Shown: one piece after another, positions 54,512-61,774 of the stretch
Layout: every line of letters starts with the position of its first letter
Numbering within the stretch: position 1 is the stretch's first letter
Assembly (NCBI GenBank): GCA_021824565.1
Contig: JAKAKL010000050.1
Span: 62,001 to 126,000, forward strand
Direction of reading: 5' to 3'
DNA: 64,000 nt
Source: Bacteroidota bacterium
GTDB taxonomy: Bacteria > Bacteroidota > Ignavibacteria > Ignavibacteriales > Ignavibacteriaceae
The notes under the pieces: generated by a model
What the model was told of the DNA's origin: nothing
The model's database searches: none
Seen by the model: the letters and a program-made list of their open reading frames with translations, nothing else
Translations under genes and position numbers: made by a program

Positions 54512-56524
54512 ATGAAGCAATTTGAATTATTTTCAAACTACAAACCATCCGGCGACCAGCCGAACGCAATTAAAGAACTTACAGACGGCATAAACCGCGG
54601 CGAAAAATTCCAGACGCTGCTTGGAGTTACCGGAAGCGGAAAAACATTTACTATTTCTAATGTTATACAGCAGGTCAATAAGCCTACATTAATTATTTCG
54701 CACAACAAAACCTTAGCCGCACAGCTTTACTCTGAATTCAAAAGCTTCTTCCCGAATAACGCCGTCGAGTTCTTCATAAGCTATTACGACTATTATCAGC
54801 CGGAAGCTTACGTAGTTTCAAGCGATCTGTTTATCGAAAAAGATTTCTCCGTCAACGAAGAAATTGACAGGCTCAGATTAAAAGCAACCACTGCTTTAGT
54901 CGAAGGCAGGCGCGATGTAATTGTAGTCGCAAGCGTCAGCTGCATATACGGAATTGGCGCGCCGCAGGAATACGCCAACCAGATTATATTCTTACGAAAA
55001 GGAGAAAAAGTTCCGCGCAAAAAACTTCTGCGCGACTTGATCGACATTCACTTCGTACGCAACGATATGGAATTTACACGCGGCACTTTTAGAGCGCGCG
55101 GCGACGTCGTGGAAATCATCCCCGCTTATCAATATGAAGAAGCTATCCGCGTCGAGTTCTGGGACGACGACATCGAAAAAATTTCCATTATCGATTCCAT
55201 CACCGGCGACGTTTTAAGAGAAACCGATTCCGTTCCGGTTTATCCCGCGAAATATTTTGTATCTAACCGCGATCAAGTTCAAAAAGCAATATACGGTATC
55301 GAGCTTGAGCTTGAAGACCGCCTGAAGTTCTACAGGAAAGAAGAAAAATATTTAGAAGCACAGCGAATTGAGCAGAGAACCAAATTCGACATAGAAATGA
55401 TAAAAGAAATCGGCTACTGCGCCGGCATTGAAAACTATTCACGCCACATGGATGGACGCGAACCGGGCTCAAGACCTTACAACCTTTTCGATTATTTCCC
55501 GAAAGACTTTCTTCTTGTCATTGATGAATCCCACGTTACCGTTCCACAGCTTCGCGCAATGTACAACGGCGATAGAGCGCGCAAAGTAAATTTAGTCGAA
55601 TACGGATTCCGACTTCCTTCCGCCCTCGATAACCGACCGATGAAGTTTGAAGAATATGAAAACATGCTGAACCAGGTAATTTTTGTAAGCGCAACTCCTT
55701 CGGATTACGAGCTTGAAAAAAGCGGCGGCGTTATTGTCGAACAGATTATACGCCCCACAGGCTTGCTCGATCCTGAAATTGAAGTAAGACCTATCAAAGG
55801 ACAGATAGACGACCTCATCGGCGAGATAAGAAAAAGAGCAGCGCTTAAAGAAAGAGTGCTCGTAACTACTCTTACTAAAAAAATGGCTGAAGACCTTTCC
55901 GACTATCTTGATAAAATCGGAATAAGAGTTAGGTATATTCACAGCGACATTGATTCTCTTGAGCGAGTAGAAATTCTTAGGGACTTGCGCCTCGGCGACT
56001 TTGACGTTCTCGTCGGTGTTAATCTATTAAGAGAAGGACTTGATCTTCCCGAAGTTTCACTCGTCGCAATTATTGACGCGGATAAGGAAGGATTTTTAAG
56101 AAGCGCAAGATCGCTGATGCAAACCGCCGGCAGAACCGCCCGAAACGCTAACGGCAGAGTTATTATGTACGCCGATGTAATGACGGACTCGATGAGAAAA
56201 ACTATTGATGAAACAGAACGAAGAAGAAAACTGCAGACACAGTACAACATTGAGCATAACATAAATCCGCAGACAATATATAAAAGCATGGAAGAAATAA
56301 TGTCATCCACTTCTATCGCAGACGTGCGCAGAAAAGATGAAAAGGAAAACTTCTCGTTTACAAAAGTATCCGAGCCGGTATTAAAATATATGGACAACGA
56401 CCAGAAGAAAGATTTAATAGAGCAGCTCACTTTTGAAATGCACCAGGCTGCAAAAGATCTTGAGTTTGAAAAGGCTGCTTCCCTACGAGATGAAATTACA
56501 CGCCTCAAGAAGATGGTAAATTAG
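54512..56524 (+). CDS. uvrB: UvrB, excinuclease ABC subunit B
   Basis: The 670-residue protein is a complete UvrB. It has Walker [10 protein letters not shown], the beta-hairpin [19 protein letters not shown]-like [10 protein letters not shown], helicase motif [26 protein letters not shown], and a C-terminal UVR domain (about 628-668, [20 protein letters not shown]). It verifies damage in nucleotide excision repair with UvrA and UvrC, which are not in the window. It is unlinked to the island. Confidence 0.97.
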   Translation: MKQFELFSNYKPSGDQPNAIKELTDGINRGEKFQTLLGVTGSGKTFTISNVIQQVNKPTLIISHNKTLAAQLYSEFKSFFPNNAVEFFISYYDYYQPEAYVVSSDLFIEKDFSVNEEIDRLRLKATTALVEGRRDVIVVASVSCIYGIGAPQEYANQIIFLRKGEKVPRKKLLRDLIDIHFVRNDMEFTRGTFRARGDVVEIIPAYQYEEAIRVEFWDDDIEKISIIDSITGDVLRETDSVPVYPAKYFVSNRDQVQKAIYGIELELEDRLKFYRKEEKYLEAQRIEQRTKFDIEMIKEIGYCAGIENYSRHMDGREPGSRPYNLFDYFPKDFLLVIDESHVTVPQLRAMYNGDRARKVNLVEYGFRLPSALDNRPMKFEEYENMLNQVIFVSATPSDYELEKSGGVIVEQIIRPTGLLDPEIEVRPIKGQIDDLIGEIRKRAALKERVLVTTLTKKMAEDLSDYLDKIGIRVRYIHSDIDSLERVEILRDLRLGDFDVLVGVNLLREGLDLPEVSLVAIIDADKEGFLRSARSLMQTAGRTARNANGRVIMYADVMTDSMRKTIDETERRRKLQTQYNIEHNINPQTIYKSMEEIMSSTSIADVRRKDEKENFSFTKVSEPVLKYMDNDQKKDLIEQLTFEMHQAAKDLEFEKAASLRDEITRLKKMVN

Positions 56525-56596
56525 ATCCCACTATCTCTCAGAAAAACGCCGGGGGAAAATTAATTATCAACGAATAAATATTCACTTATCCATTTC

Positions 56597-56849
56597 ACTC
56601 CTGGCGGAGTTCCTATCATCATGAGAGATATTTTTTCTACAATCATTTCACTTCTATCGAAGTTATTATTTAACCCTTTCAGAGTTTATACATCTTTTTA
56701 TACTTAATAGAGGGCGCTGCCCCAGGTTGAAATACCAGCTTCTTACCGGGACTCTTGCTATATCAAACGCTGAAAGCGTCATATAAATTAGGGCGGGACA
56801 AAGTCCCGGCTTATAAGTCATCACAATTAATATATAACTCTGAAAGAGT
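56597..56849. repeat. Cluster of short AC-stem-GT hairpins with covarying stems
   Basis: Within the 415-bp gap after uvrB there are five 13-14 bp hairpins and one 15-bp one. They are ACTCC/GGAGT (56597-56610), ACTTC/GAAGT (56650-56663), ACCCT/AGAGT (56673-56685, one mismatch), ACGCT/AGCGT (56767-56779), CGGGAC/GTCCCG (56794-56808) and ACTCT/AGAGT (56837-56849). Most are bordered by TTTCA or GAAAT. The stems change while pairing is kept. No gene was seen in the gap. Confidence 0.65.
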
Positions 56850-56939
56850 GAAATAATTAAATGCAGCTTCAGTTAATTATTAAAGAACCGGTAAAAAAAT
56901 ATCTACGCTCTGTTTAAATAAATTTGTTTTTGTCGGCGT

Positions 56940-57671
56940 TTACTTCACAGCGTTATTAAACGCTGTGTATGCCGCGCTCTTCTTGCCGCCTTCAAAGCTT
57001 GCAAGATAATTCTTGATCGATTTTATAGTCTGACTAATTCCGTTTTCTCCGTTATATAATTCAAAGCGCTCTTCTACCGCGGTTGAATAATTGCCTTCCG
57101 CTGTTATAATGCTTGCGTTCAATTGAGCAAGCCTTTCTATTACTGCCGTAAAGTTTGCGCCGGTAATATTTGTATTAGTAGGCTGATATGATGCGCCCAG
57201 ATTTGCTATCATCGTGCAAACATCATTGCCAAAACCTAAAAGTGACTGAAAGGTTTTTTCGCTCCTGGAAATCGAACTCTTTGGCGTTTCCCCTTCAACC
57301 TGAGATCTTTTTTTATAATGCGGCGGGCTTAATTTTGAAATAATAGAAACCATCTTTAAATATGCCGGATGTTCGGCGGTGTTTTCAGACTTGATGTAAT
57401 TTGCTATCGCACGCATCCTTTTTTCAATACAATTTTTATCGCTTCCTCTTACCGCAAATGAAATTGATTTCCGCTCATTTCTTAATGACTTTAGATCATT
57501 TTCCAGCGTCACAATCTGAGCATTTTTATCAGTTACGCTGGTCTGTAAAATTTCAAGCGAAGAAATTTGAAGCGCCGGCTTTCCCGGATTATAGTCCGTT
57601 TGAGCTTTAAGGGATGTGATACCATCGGAAAACTTTCCGATACGGGACTGAAATGTACGCTGAGATGCCAT
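56940..57671 (-). CDS. Uncharacterised helical protein
   Basis: The 243-residue soluble protein starts behind a strong AGGAGG site. It has helical coiled segments (about 55-95, DKNAQIVTLENDLKSLRNER) and a second helical half (about 170-243, AVIERLAQLNASIITAEGNY and TIKSIKNYLASFEGGK). The two halves look similar in pattern, so it may be an internal duplication. No signal peptide or known domain was seen. It lies next to the 21-bp array at 57778. Function unknown. Confidence 0.78.
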   Translation of the reverse strand: MASQRTFQSRIGKFSDGITSLKAQTDYNPGKPALQISSLEILQTSVTDKNAQIVTLENDLKSLRNERKSISFAVRGSDKNCIEKRMRAIANYIKSENTAEHPAYLKMVSIISKLSPPHYKKRSQVEGETPKSSISRSEKTFQSLLGFGNDVCTMIANLGASYQPTNTNITGANFTAVIERLAQLNASIITAEGNYSTAVEERFELYNGENGISQTIKSIKNYLASFEGGKKSAAYTAFNNAVK

Positions 57672-57777
57672 AAAAACCTCCTGCCTTTAAGTCTTTATAG
57701 ATAGTTTTATTTATTTATTCCGTATCTTTTGCCATTTTTGGCAAATACCAGTTAAATTTAGTCTTACAATACTTTTG

Positions 57778-58155
57778 CAATTGCCCAATAGTAGTTTACA
57801 ATAGCTCAATTGTAGTTTGCAATGCCTCAATTGTATTTTACAATTGCTTAATAGTAATTTACACATATTAAGTAGTTAATTGCAATAGGCTAATTGTAAA
57901 TTGCACTTACTAAGTTGTAATTTACAATGGCTTAATTGTTAATTACACTGACCACATTGTTAATTGCACTAACTTCATTGTTAATTACACTGATCACATT
58001 GTTAATTACACTGATTTCATTGTTAATTGCAATAACTTCATTGTTAATTGCACTGACTTCATTGTTAATTATACTCATGACATTGTTAATTGCACTGATC
58101 ATATTGTTAATTACATTGACCAAGTTGTTAATTACACTGACCAAATAGTAGTTTA
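57778..58155. repeat. Tandem array of 18 units of exactly 21 bp
   Basis: Reading in steps of 21 from 57778 gives units such as CAATAGCTCAATTGTAGTTTG early and CACTGATCACATTGTTAATTA-like units (about 57946-58134) late. Divergence is greatest at the left and at the final unit. The complement reads as heptads V-S-V-I-N-N-x for about 85 codons, but there is no ribosome-binding site or convincing protein. It lies between the helical protein gene and an empty stretch (58156-58563) where I see nothing clear. Confidence 0.9.
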
Positions 58156-58563
58156 AACTAACCAGATAAGCGCAAGAAACCGTCCGGTTGATCATAGCTT
58201 TGTCTTATTTCATTTCAAATTTGATTAAAAACAATATAGAACTGCCGCAAATAAACGGATAATAGAAGTTTGCAAAATTAAAAATTGGTTTTCCGCAGAC
58301 AGTATAGCTTCTCTAAGCGGAGCAAGGCGGGCAGACCGCGGAATAATTAACAAATAGACAAAGGTTATAACAGTATTTGGAATAACTATGGACTGAAAAA
58401 GGGGTGTTAAGAGAATATTTTTAAAACCCGTTGTGATAATTAAAAAAAATTTATATGGAAACTGTTCCGCCAAAGCCGGAAAGGTAAAATGGTTGAATTA
58501 TGAAATTGGCATTTAATTAACACTTCGATTAAAATACGTTTTTAAAAACCAAACAATACTTTT

Positions 58564-58688
58564 GAACTCATCCTCCTGCCCCTTCTCTTATTAAGAGAAG
58601 GGGAGTTTTTAAGCTCAGTTCTAAAAGTCCCTCTCTTTTTAAGAGAGGGATTTAGCCCGTCCGACTAGTCCGAGGCGGGGGTGAGTTC
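58564..58688. repeat. 125-bp palindromic dispersed-repeat element
   Basis: The ends are inverted (GAACTCA at 58564-58570, TGAGTTC at 58682-58688). Inside are two strong hairpins: CCCCTTCTCTT-ATT-AAGAGAAGGGG and CCCTCTCTT-TTT-AAGAGAGGG. GC-rich words of this kind recur in Ignavibacteria-like genomes as dispersed non-coding repeats. It encodes nothing and is not tied to a transposase here. Confidence 0.8.
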
Positions 58689-58851
58689 CTTCTGCAGCTT
58701 TGCTATTTTCATACAACCTCTTAATCCGTAGGCTAATAAGAAAAGCATCCGTATTATAACCATTTCACATGCCCGGCTTTTAGACGGAACGACTTAAAAT
58801 TAAATTCACACAACTGGTTCTTATACTATTTCCCGGGCATTTGAGAGCAAG

Positions 58852-58927
58852 GTGACCTTCAAGGTTGCAAAAATAGAATGACGATCTTTATAGGCAAATA
58901 TTCTTCATTAGTAACCTTGAAGGTCGC
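58852..58927. repeat. Inverted pair of ACCTT-AAGGT palindromes
   Basis: GTGACCTTCAAGGTTGC (58852-58868) and GTAACCTTGAAGGTCGC (58911-58927) are inverted copies matching at 15 of 17 bases. Each is also a short AC-stem-GT hairpin, like those at 56597-56849. They lie 51 bp downstream of the first lipoprotein gene and could help end its transcript. Confidence 0.65.
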
Positions 58928-58978
58928 CGTATCAGCCAAGCGCCGCAAAAAAATTTACAACGCTTGTAATTATTTTTT

Positions 58979-59641
58979 TTATTGATTGAATTTATAAACG
59001 TACGTATAGCCGTCGATCCAGCCCCAGACAATTCCGATTACAGCGCCTAAAAATGGAAAGCTGATAATATATTCATCCGCCTTGTTTTGTCCGCTTTGAG
59101 TATTATCATTATAAGCGCTCGCAATTGATAGACCAACTACAAATCCGGTTGCAGTGCCCATAAAAAATCTTGGCGGGATGCCGAGCCAGTGATTTTTATA
59201 ACTCGCTTCTTTTAGCGCGCTGATAACTCCGACTTTAGTTTGCGCAGGTATTTTACGCGTTACAGAATATTCCATCGTATCATTTGCTACGGTAATTTCA
59301 TCGGCTTTTATTACTTTCCCGTTATTCAAAGTTAGAACCGCTGATTTATAATCGCTGCTTGTATAATTAATCTTTTCTATTCCCGATAAAGCCGCCCGCC
59401 CATATTTTTTATCAAGCGAATAGCCTAATGCGAAAAGAGTATCGTTCATTATAACGGCTCCGTCGTTCACTGTTATGGTACTATCTCCTTTAAATTTAAT
59501 ATCAAGCTTTTTATCCTTAGCAAAATTATTAAAGCTATTATATAATTCTTCCTTTGAAGGAAAGTCCTTTACCGAATAGATCGAAGAGCAGCCGGTGAAG
59601 ACTAAAAGTATTAATGTTATAAACAAGTAAAAGCATTTCAT
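58979..59641 (-). CDS. Lipoprotein, tandem paralogue family member 1
   Basis: The 220-residue protein starts with a lipoprotein signal (MKCFYLFITLILLVFTGCSS, lipobox Cys 18). A family core follows: VKDFPSKEELYNSFNNFAKD, then TLNNGKVIKADEITV and YKNHWLGIP. The C-terminal hydrophobic Gly-rich helices end GYTYVYKFNQ. Three more copies lie upstream on the same strand at 59693, 60369 and 61040. The function is unknown; the conserved end suggests a membrane or complex contact. Confidence 0.82.
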   Translation of the reverse strand: MKCFYLFITLILLVFTGCSSIYSVKDFPSKEELYNSFNNFAKDKKLDIKFKGDSTITVNDGAVIMNDTLFALGYSLDKKYGRAALSGIEKINYTSSDYKSAVLTLNNGKVIKADEITVANDTMEYSVTRKIPAQTKVGVISALKEASYKNHWLGIPPRFFMGTATGFVVGLSIASAYNDNTQSGQNKADEYIISFPFLGAVIGIVWGWIDGYTYVYKFNQ

Positions 59642-59692
59642 TTTATACTCCTGCTTTGAGCATGAAAAATTTATTACAATCGCATTATATTC

Positions 59693-60355
59693 TTACGGAT
59701 TAAATTTATATATATAATTTCTTCCTATCAGCCATCCGGCAGCCGATCCAACTACTGCGCCCATGTAAGGTCCAAAGACTATGAAATTAGAGCCATAACT
59801 GTTTGCACCGCCTTTTCCCGGTTTATCACTATTCCCTATCATTATGCCTAATACAAACCCGGAAGGAATTCCGATTAAAAAGCCCTCGGGCAATCCCCAC
59901 CAATGATTTTTATAGCTTACACTTTTTACTTTATCTATCGGCGCTAAAGGTTTGCCAGCATATAATGTGCTTACTTTTGTAAAGGCAAGCGAGTCGTTTG
60001 CCGCTTTGATATTTTCCGCTTACAATACTTCTCCGTCTTTCAGCGTAAGCGCAGCGGATGAGTTGTCAAAGCCGGTATATTTTATTTCTTTTAATTCCGA
60101 TAAAGATATTCTCGCGCCGGTTCTGCTTACAAATGGATTTAAGGAATAAAGAGAATCTCCTTCTACTGCAACTCTGCTGTTCAAAGTAAACGAAGAATCG
60201 TTTATAAAAGTTATTTCCACACTTTTATTTTTAACAGAATTATTAAAATCATTATAGAATTTTTCTTTGGAAGAAAAGTCTTTAATTGTATAAGTCGATG
60301 AGCAGCCGGTGAATAAAAAAACAAATAGATAAACCATTAAATAAATGTATTTCAT
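59693..60355 (-). pseudogene. Lipoprotein paralogue 2, interrupted by one in-frame stop
   Basis: The copy begins at 60355 (MKYIYLMVYLFVFLFTGCSS) and matches its neighbours to GEVL. It then meets a TAA at 60020-60022 where the paralogues have Lys (GKVIKADEI). After the stop the same frame continues intact (AENIKAANDSLAFTK, YKNHWWGLP) to the family end GRNYIYKFNP at 59693. A single nonsense change has therefore split an otherwise undamaged gene. This could be a recent mutation, a sequencing error, or a suppressed stop. Confidence 0.85.
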
Positions 60356-60368
60356 AAATATATTCCCT

Positions 60369-61025
60369 TTATGGATTGAATTGATAGATGTAAGTATATC
60401 CATTAATAACTCCCGCACCTAAGCCTATGATAGGACCTAATAAAAGATAAGCGGGAAATGAATTTCCTACGTCAGTTCTTCTATTTTGAATATTATCATT
60501 ATTAACACTTTTTATTATTAAGCCGGCAACCACTGTAGCTGCTGTACTAATTAAAAACGCCGGAGGTATTCCAAGCCAGGGATTTCTGTAGCTAACGGTT
60601 TTAATCCGTTCTAATGCGCCGACAGGATTTTGCATATAATCCTTTTTGATTACTGTGTAGTACATTGTGTCATTTATAACATAAATATCCTTTGCATCTA
60701 TTTCTTTGCCGTTATTCAATAATATAGTCCCGAATTTATGATCCCATCCATTATAATTTGTTTTTTTAATATCATGCATTGGAGTCTGGCTGAAAATATT
60801 ATCTATAATGCAGGTTGAATAAAGAGTATCTCCAATTATATATCCGTCGTTAATAGGCATGGAACTGCCGTCAATGAATTTAACTGTTAAATCTTCATTG
60901 CGCGCCATTTCGTTAAAGCTTGAAATGAATTTTTCTTTAGAAGGGAAATCTTTAGTTGTATATGTCGATGAGCAGCCTGTGATTAAAAAAATAAATAAAG
61001 GAATCGTTAAGCAAATGTATTTCAT
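60369..61025 (-). CDS. Lipoprotein, tandem paralogue family member 3
   Basis: The 218-residue protein has the lipoprotein signal MKYICLTIPLFIFLITGCSS (Cys 18), then TTKDFPSKEKFISSFNEMAR, LLNNGKEIDAKDIYV, SYRNPWLGIPP and the family end GYTYIYQFNP. It is the closest full-length relative of copies 1 and 2. The 13-bp gap to the next copy suggests co-transcription of the cluster. Function unknown. Confidence 0.82.
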   Translation of the reverse strand: MKYICLTIPLFIFLITGCSSTYTTKDFPSKEKFISSFNEMARNEDLTVKFIDGSSMPINDGYIIGDTLYSTCIIDNIFSQTPMHDIKKTNYNGWDHKFGTILLNNGKEIDAKDIYVINDTMYYTVIKKDYMQNPVGALERIKTVSYRNPWLGIPPAFLISTAATVVAGLIIKSVNNDNIQNRRTDVGNSFPAYLLLGPIIGLGAGVINGYTYIYQFNP

Positions 61026-61039
61026 AAAATATTTTCCCG

Positions 61040-61537
61040 TTATATATTGAATTGATAAGTATAATTAGCGCCAATAAACCAGCCTATAACGCCGCCTATT
61101 ATGGTTCCGACTGGTATTCCGTAGAACCATGCGTACCCGCCGCCAAAGAACCCCGAGTTGCTTGACCTTGACGCATTCATTCCAATTCCGGTAATAGCAA
61201 CACTTGCAAGTGCGCCGAAAATTACGCCCGGTATAATTCCAGGCCAATTTTTCTTGTAATAAATTTCTTTAATATTCTTAACGGGAATATATCCGCTTAG
61301 GAGTTTATTGTTTTTATAATTAAAAGTAAGAGTATCGTTTGATATGCTTGAGCCGTTCAACGTAGTAAAAGAGCTGTCGTTCGTCAAAGTAACTTCGACG
61401 TTTTTATTCTTCGCAAAGTCGTTAAAGTCCTTGTAGTATTTTTCTTTTGTAGAAAAACTTTTTTCAGAATAGTAGTATGAGCAGCTTGATAAAAAAAGAA
61501 GAAAGATTACAGCACCAATGCGGAAAAAAATTTTCAT
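61040..61537 (-). CDS. Lipoprotein, tandem paralogue family member 4, shorter form
   Basis: From the ATG at 61537, preceded by GGGAG, the 165-residue protein has a lipoprotein-type signal (MKIFFRIGAVIFLLFLSSCS) and the family start EKSFSTKEKYYKDFNDFAKN. It lacks about 45 residues in the middle compared with the other copies. It ends YTYQFNI after a Gly-rich hydrophobic segment. An in-frame ATG at 61549 would overlap the ribosome-binding site. It is the first gene of the cluster. Confidence 0.8.
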   Translation of the reverse strand: MKIFFRIGAVIFLLFLSSCSYYYSEKSFSTKEKYYKDFNDFAKNKNVEVTLTNDSSFTTLNGSSISNDTLTFNYKNNKLLSGYIPVKNIKEIYYKKNWPGIIPGVIFGALASVAITGIGMNASRSSNSGFFGGGYAWFYGIPVGTIIGGVIGWFIGANYTYQFNI

Positions 61538-61721
61538 AGTAACTCCCAATAAATTATTTAGATAAATTAAACAAGTATGAAAACACCGTTAATAAGAAAT
61601 GGCTTTCACTATAACGGCTGCAATCCGCATGTGCAAAGATGGGCAGCAAAAAAAGTCGTTGAAACTTAATGAATAGAAATTAAAATTCAAATATGATTGT
61701 TGCTGCTGGCGTAAAAAAAAT

Positions 61722-61746
61722 AAAGACGACCCGCCGGGTCGTCTTT
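61722..61746 (-). terminator. Terminator after the M1 aminopeptidase gene
   Basis: A perfect 11-bp stem, AAAGACGACCC and GGGTCGTCTTT, with a 3-nt loop is followed on the minus strand by eight T residues. It lies 29 bp beyond the aminopeptidase stop. Confidence 0.92.
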
Positions 61747-61774
61747 ATAAGGGATTAATTTCTGAGCAGCAGAT

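Noticed and set aside
57932-58195. Open reading frames on both strands across the second 21-bp array (about 70-87 codons)
   Set aside because: They arise because a 21-bp repeat without stops stays open in the same frame. There is no ribosome-binding site, and the amino acid pattern is simple repetition on either strand.
58225-58473. An 82-codon hydrophobic reading frame on the minus strand
   Set aside because: It lacks a ribosome-binding site and a recognisable protein pattern in a repeat-rich gap, so I left it out.
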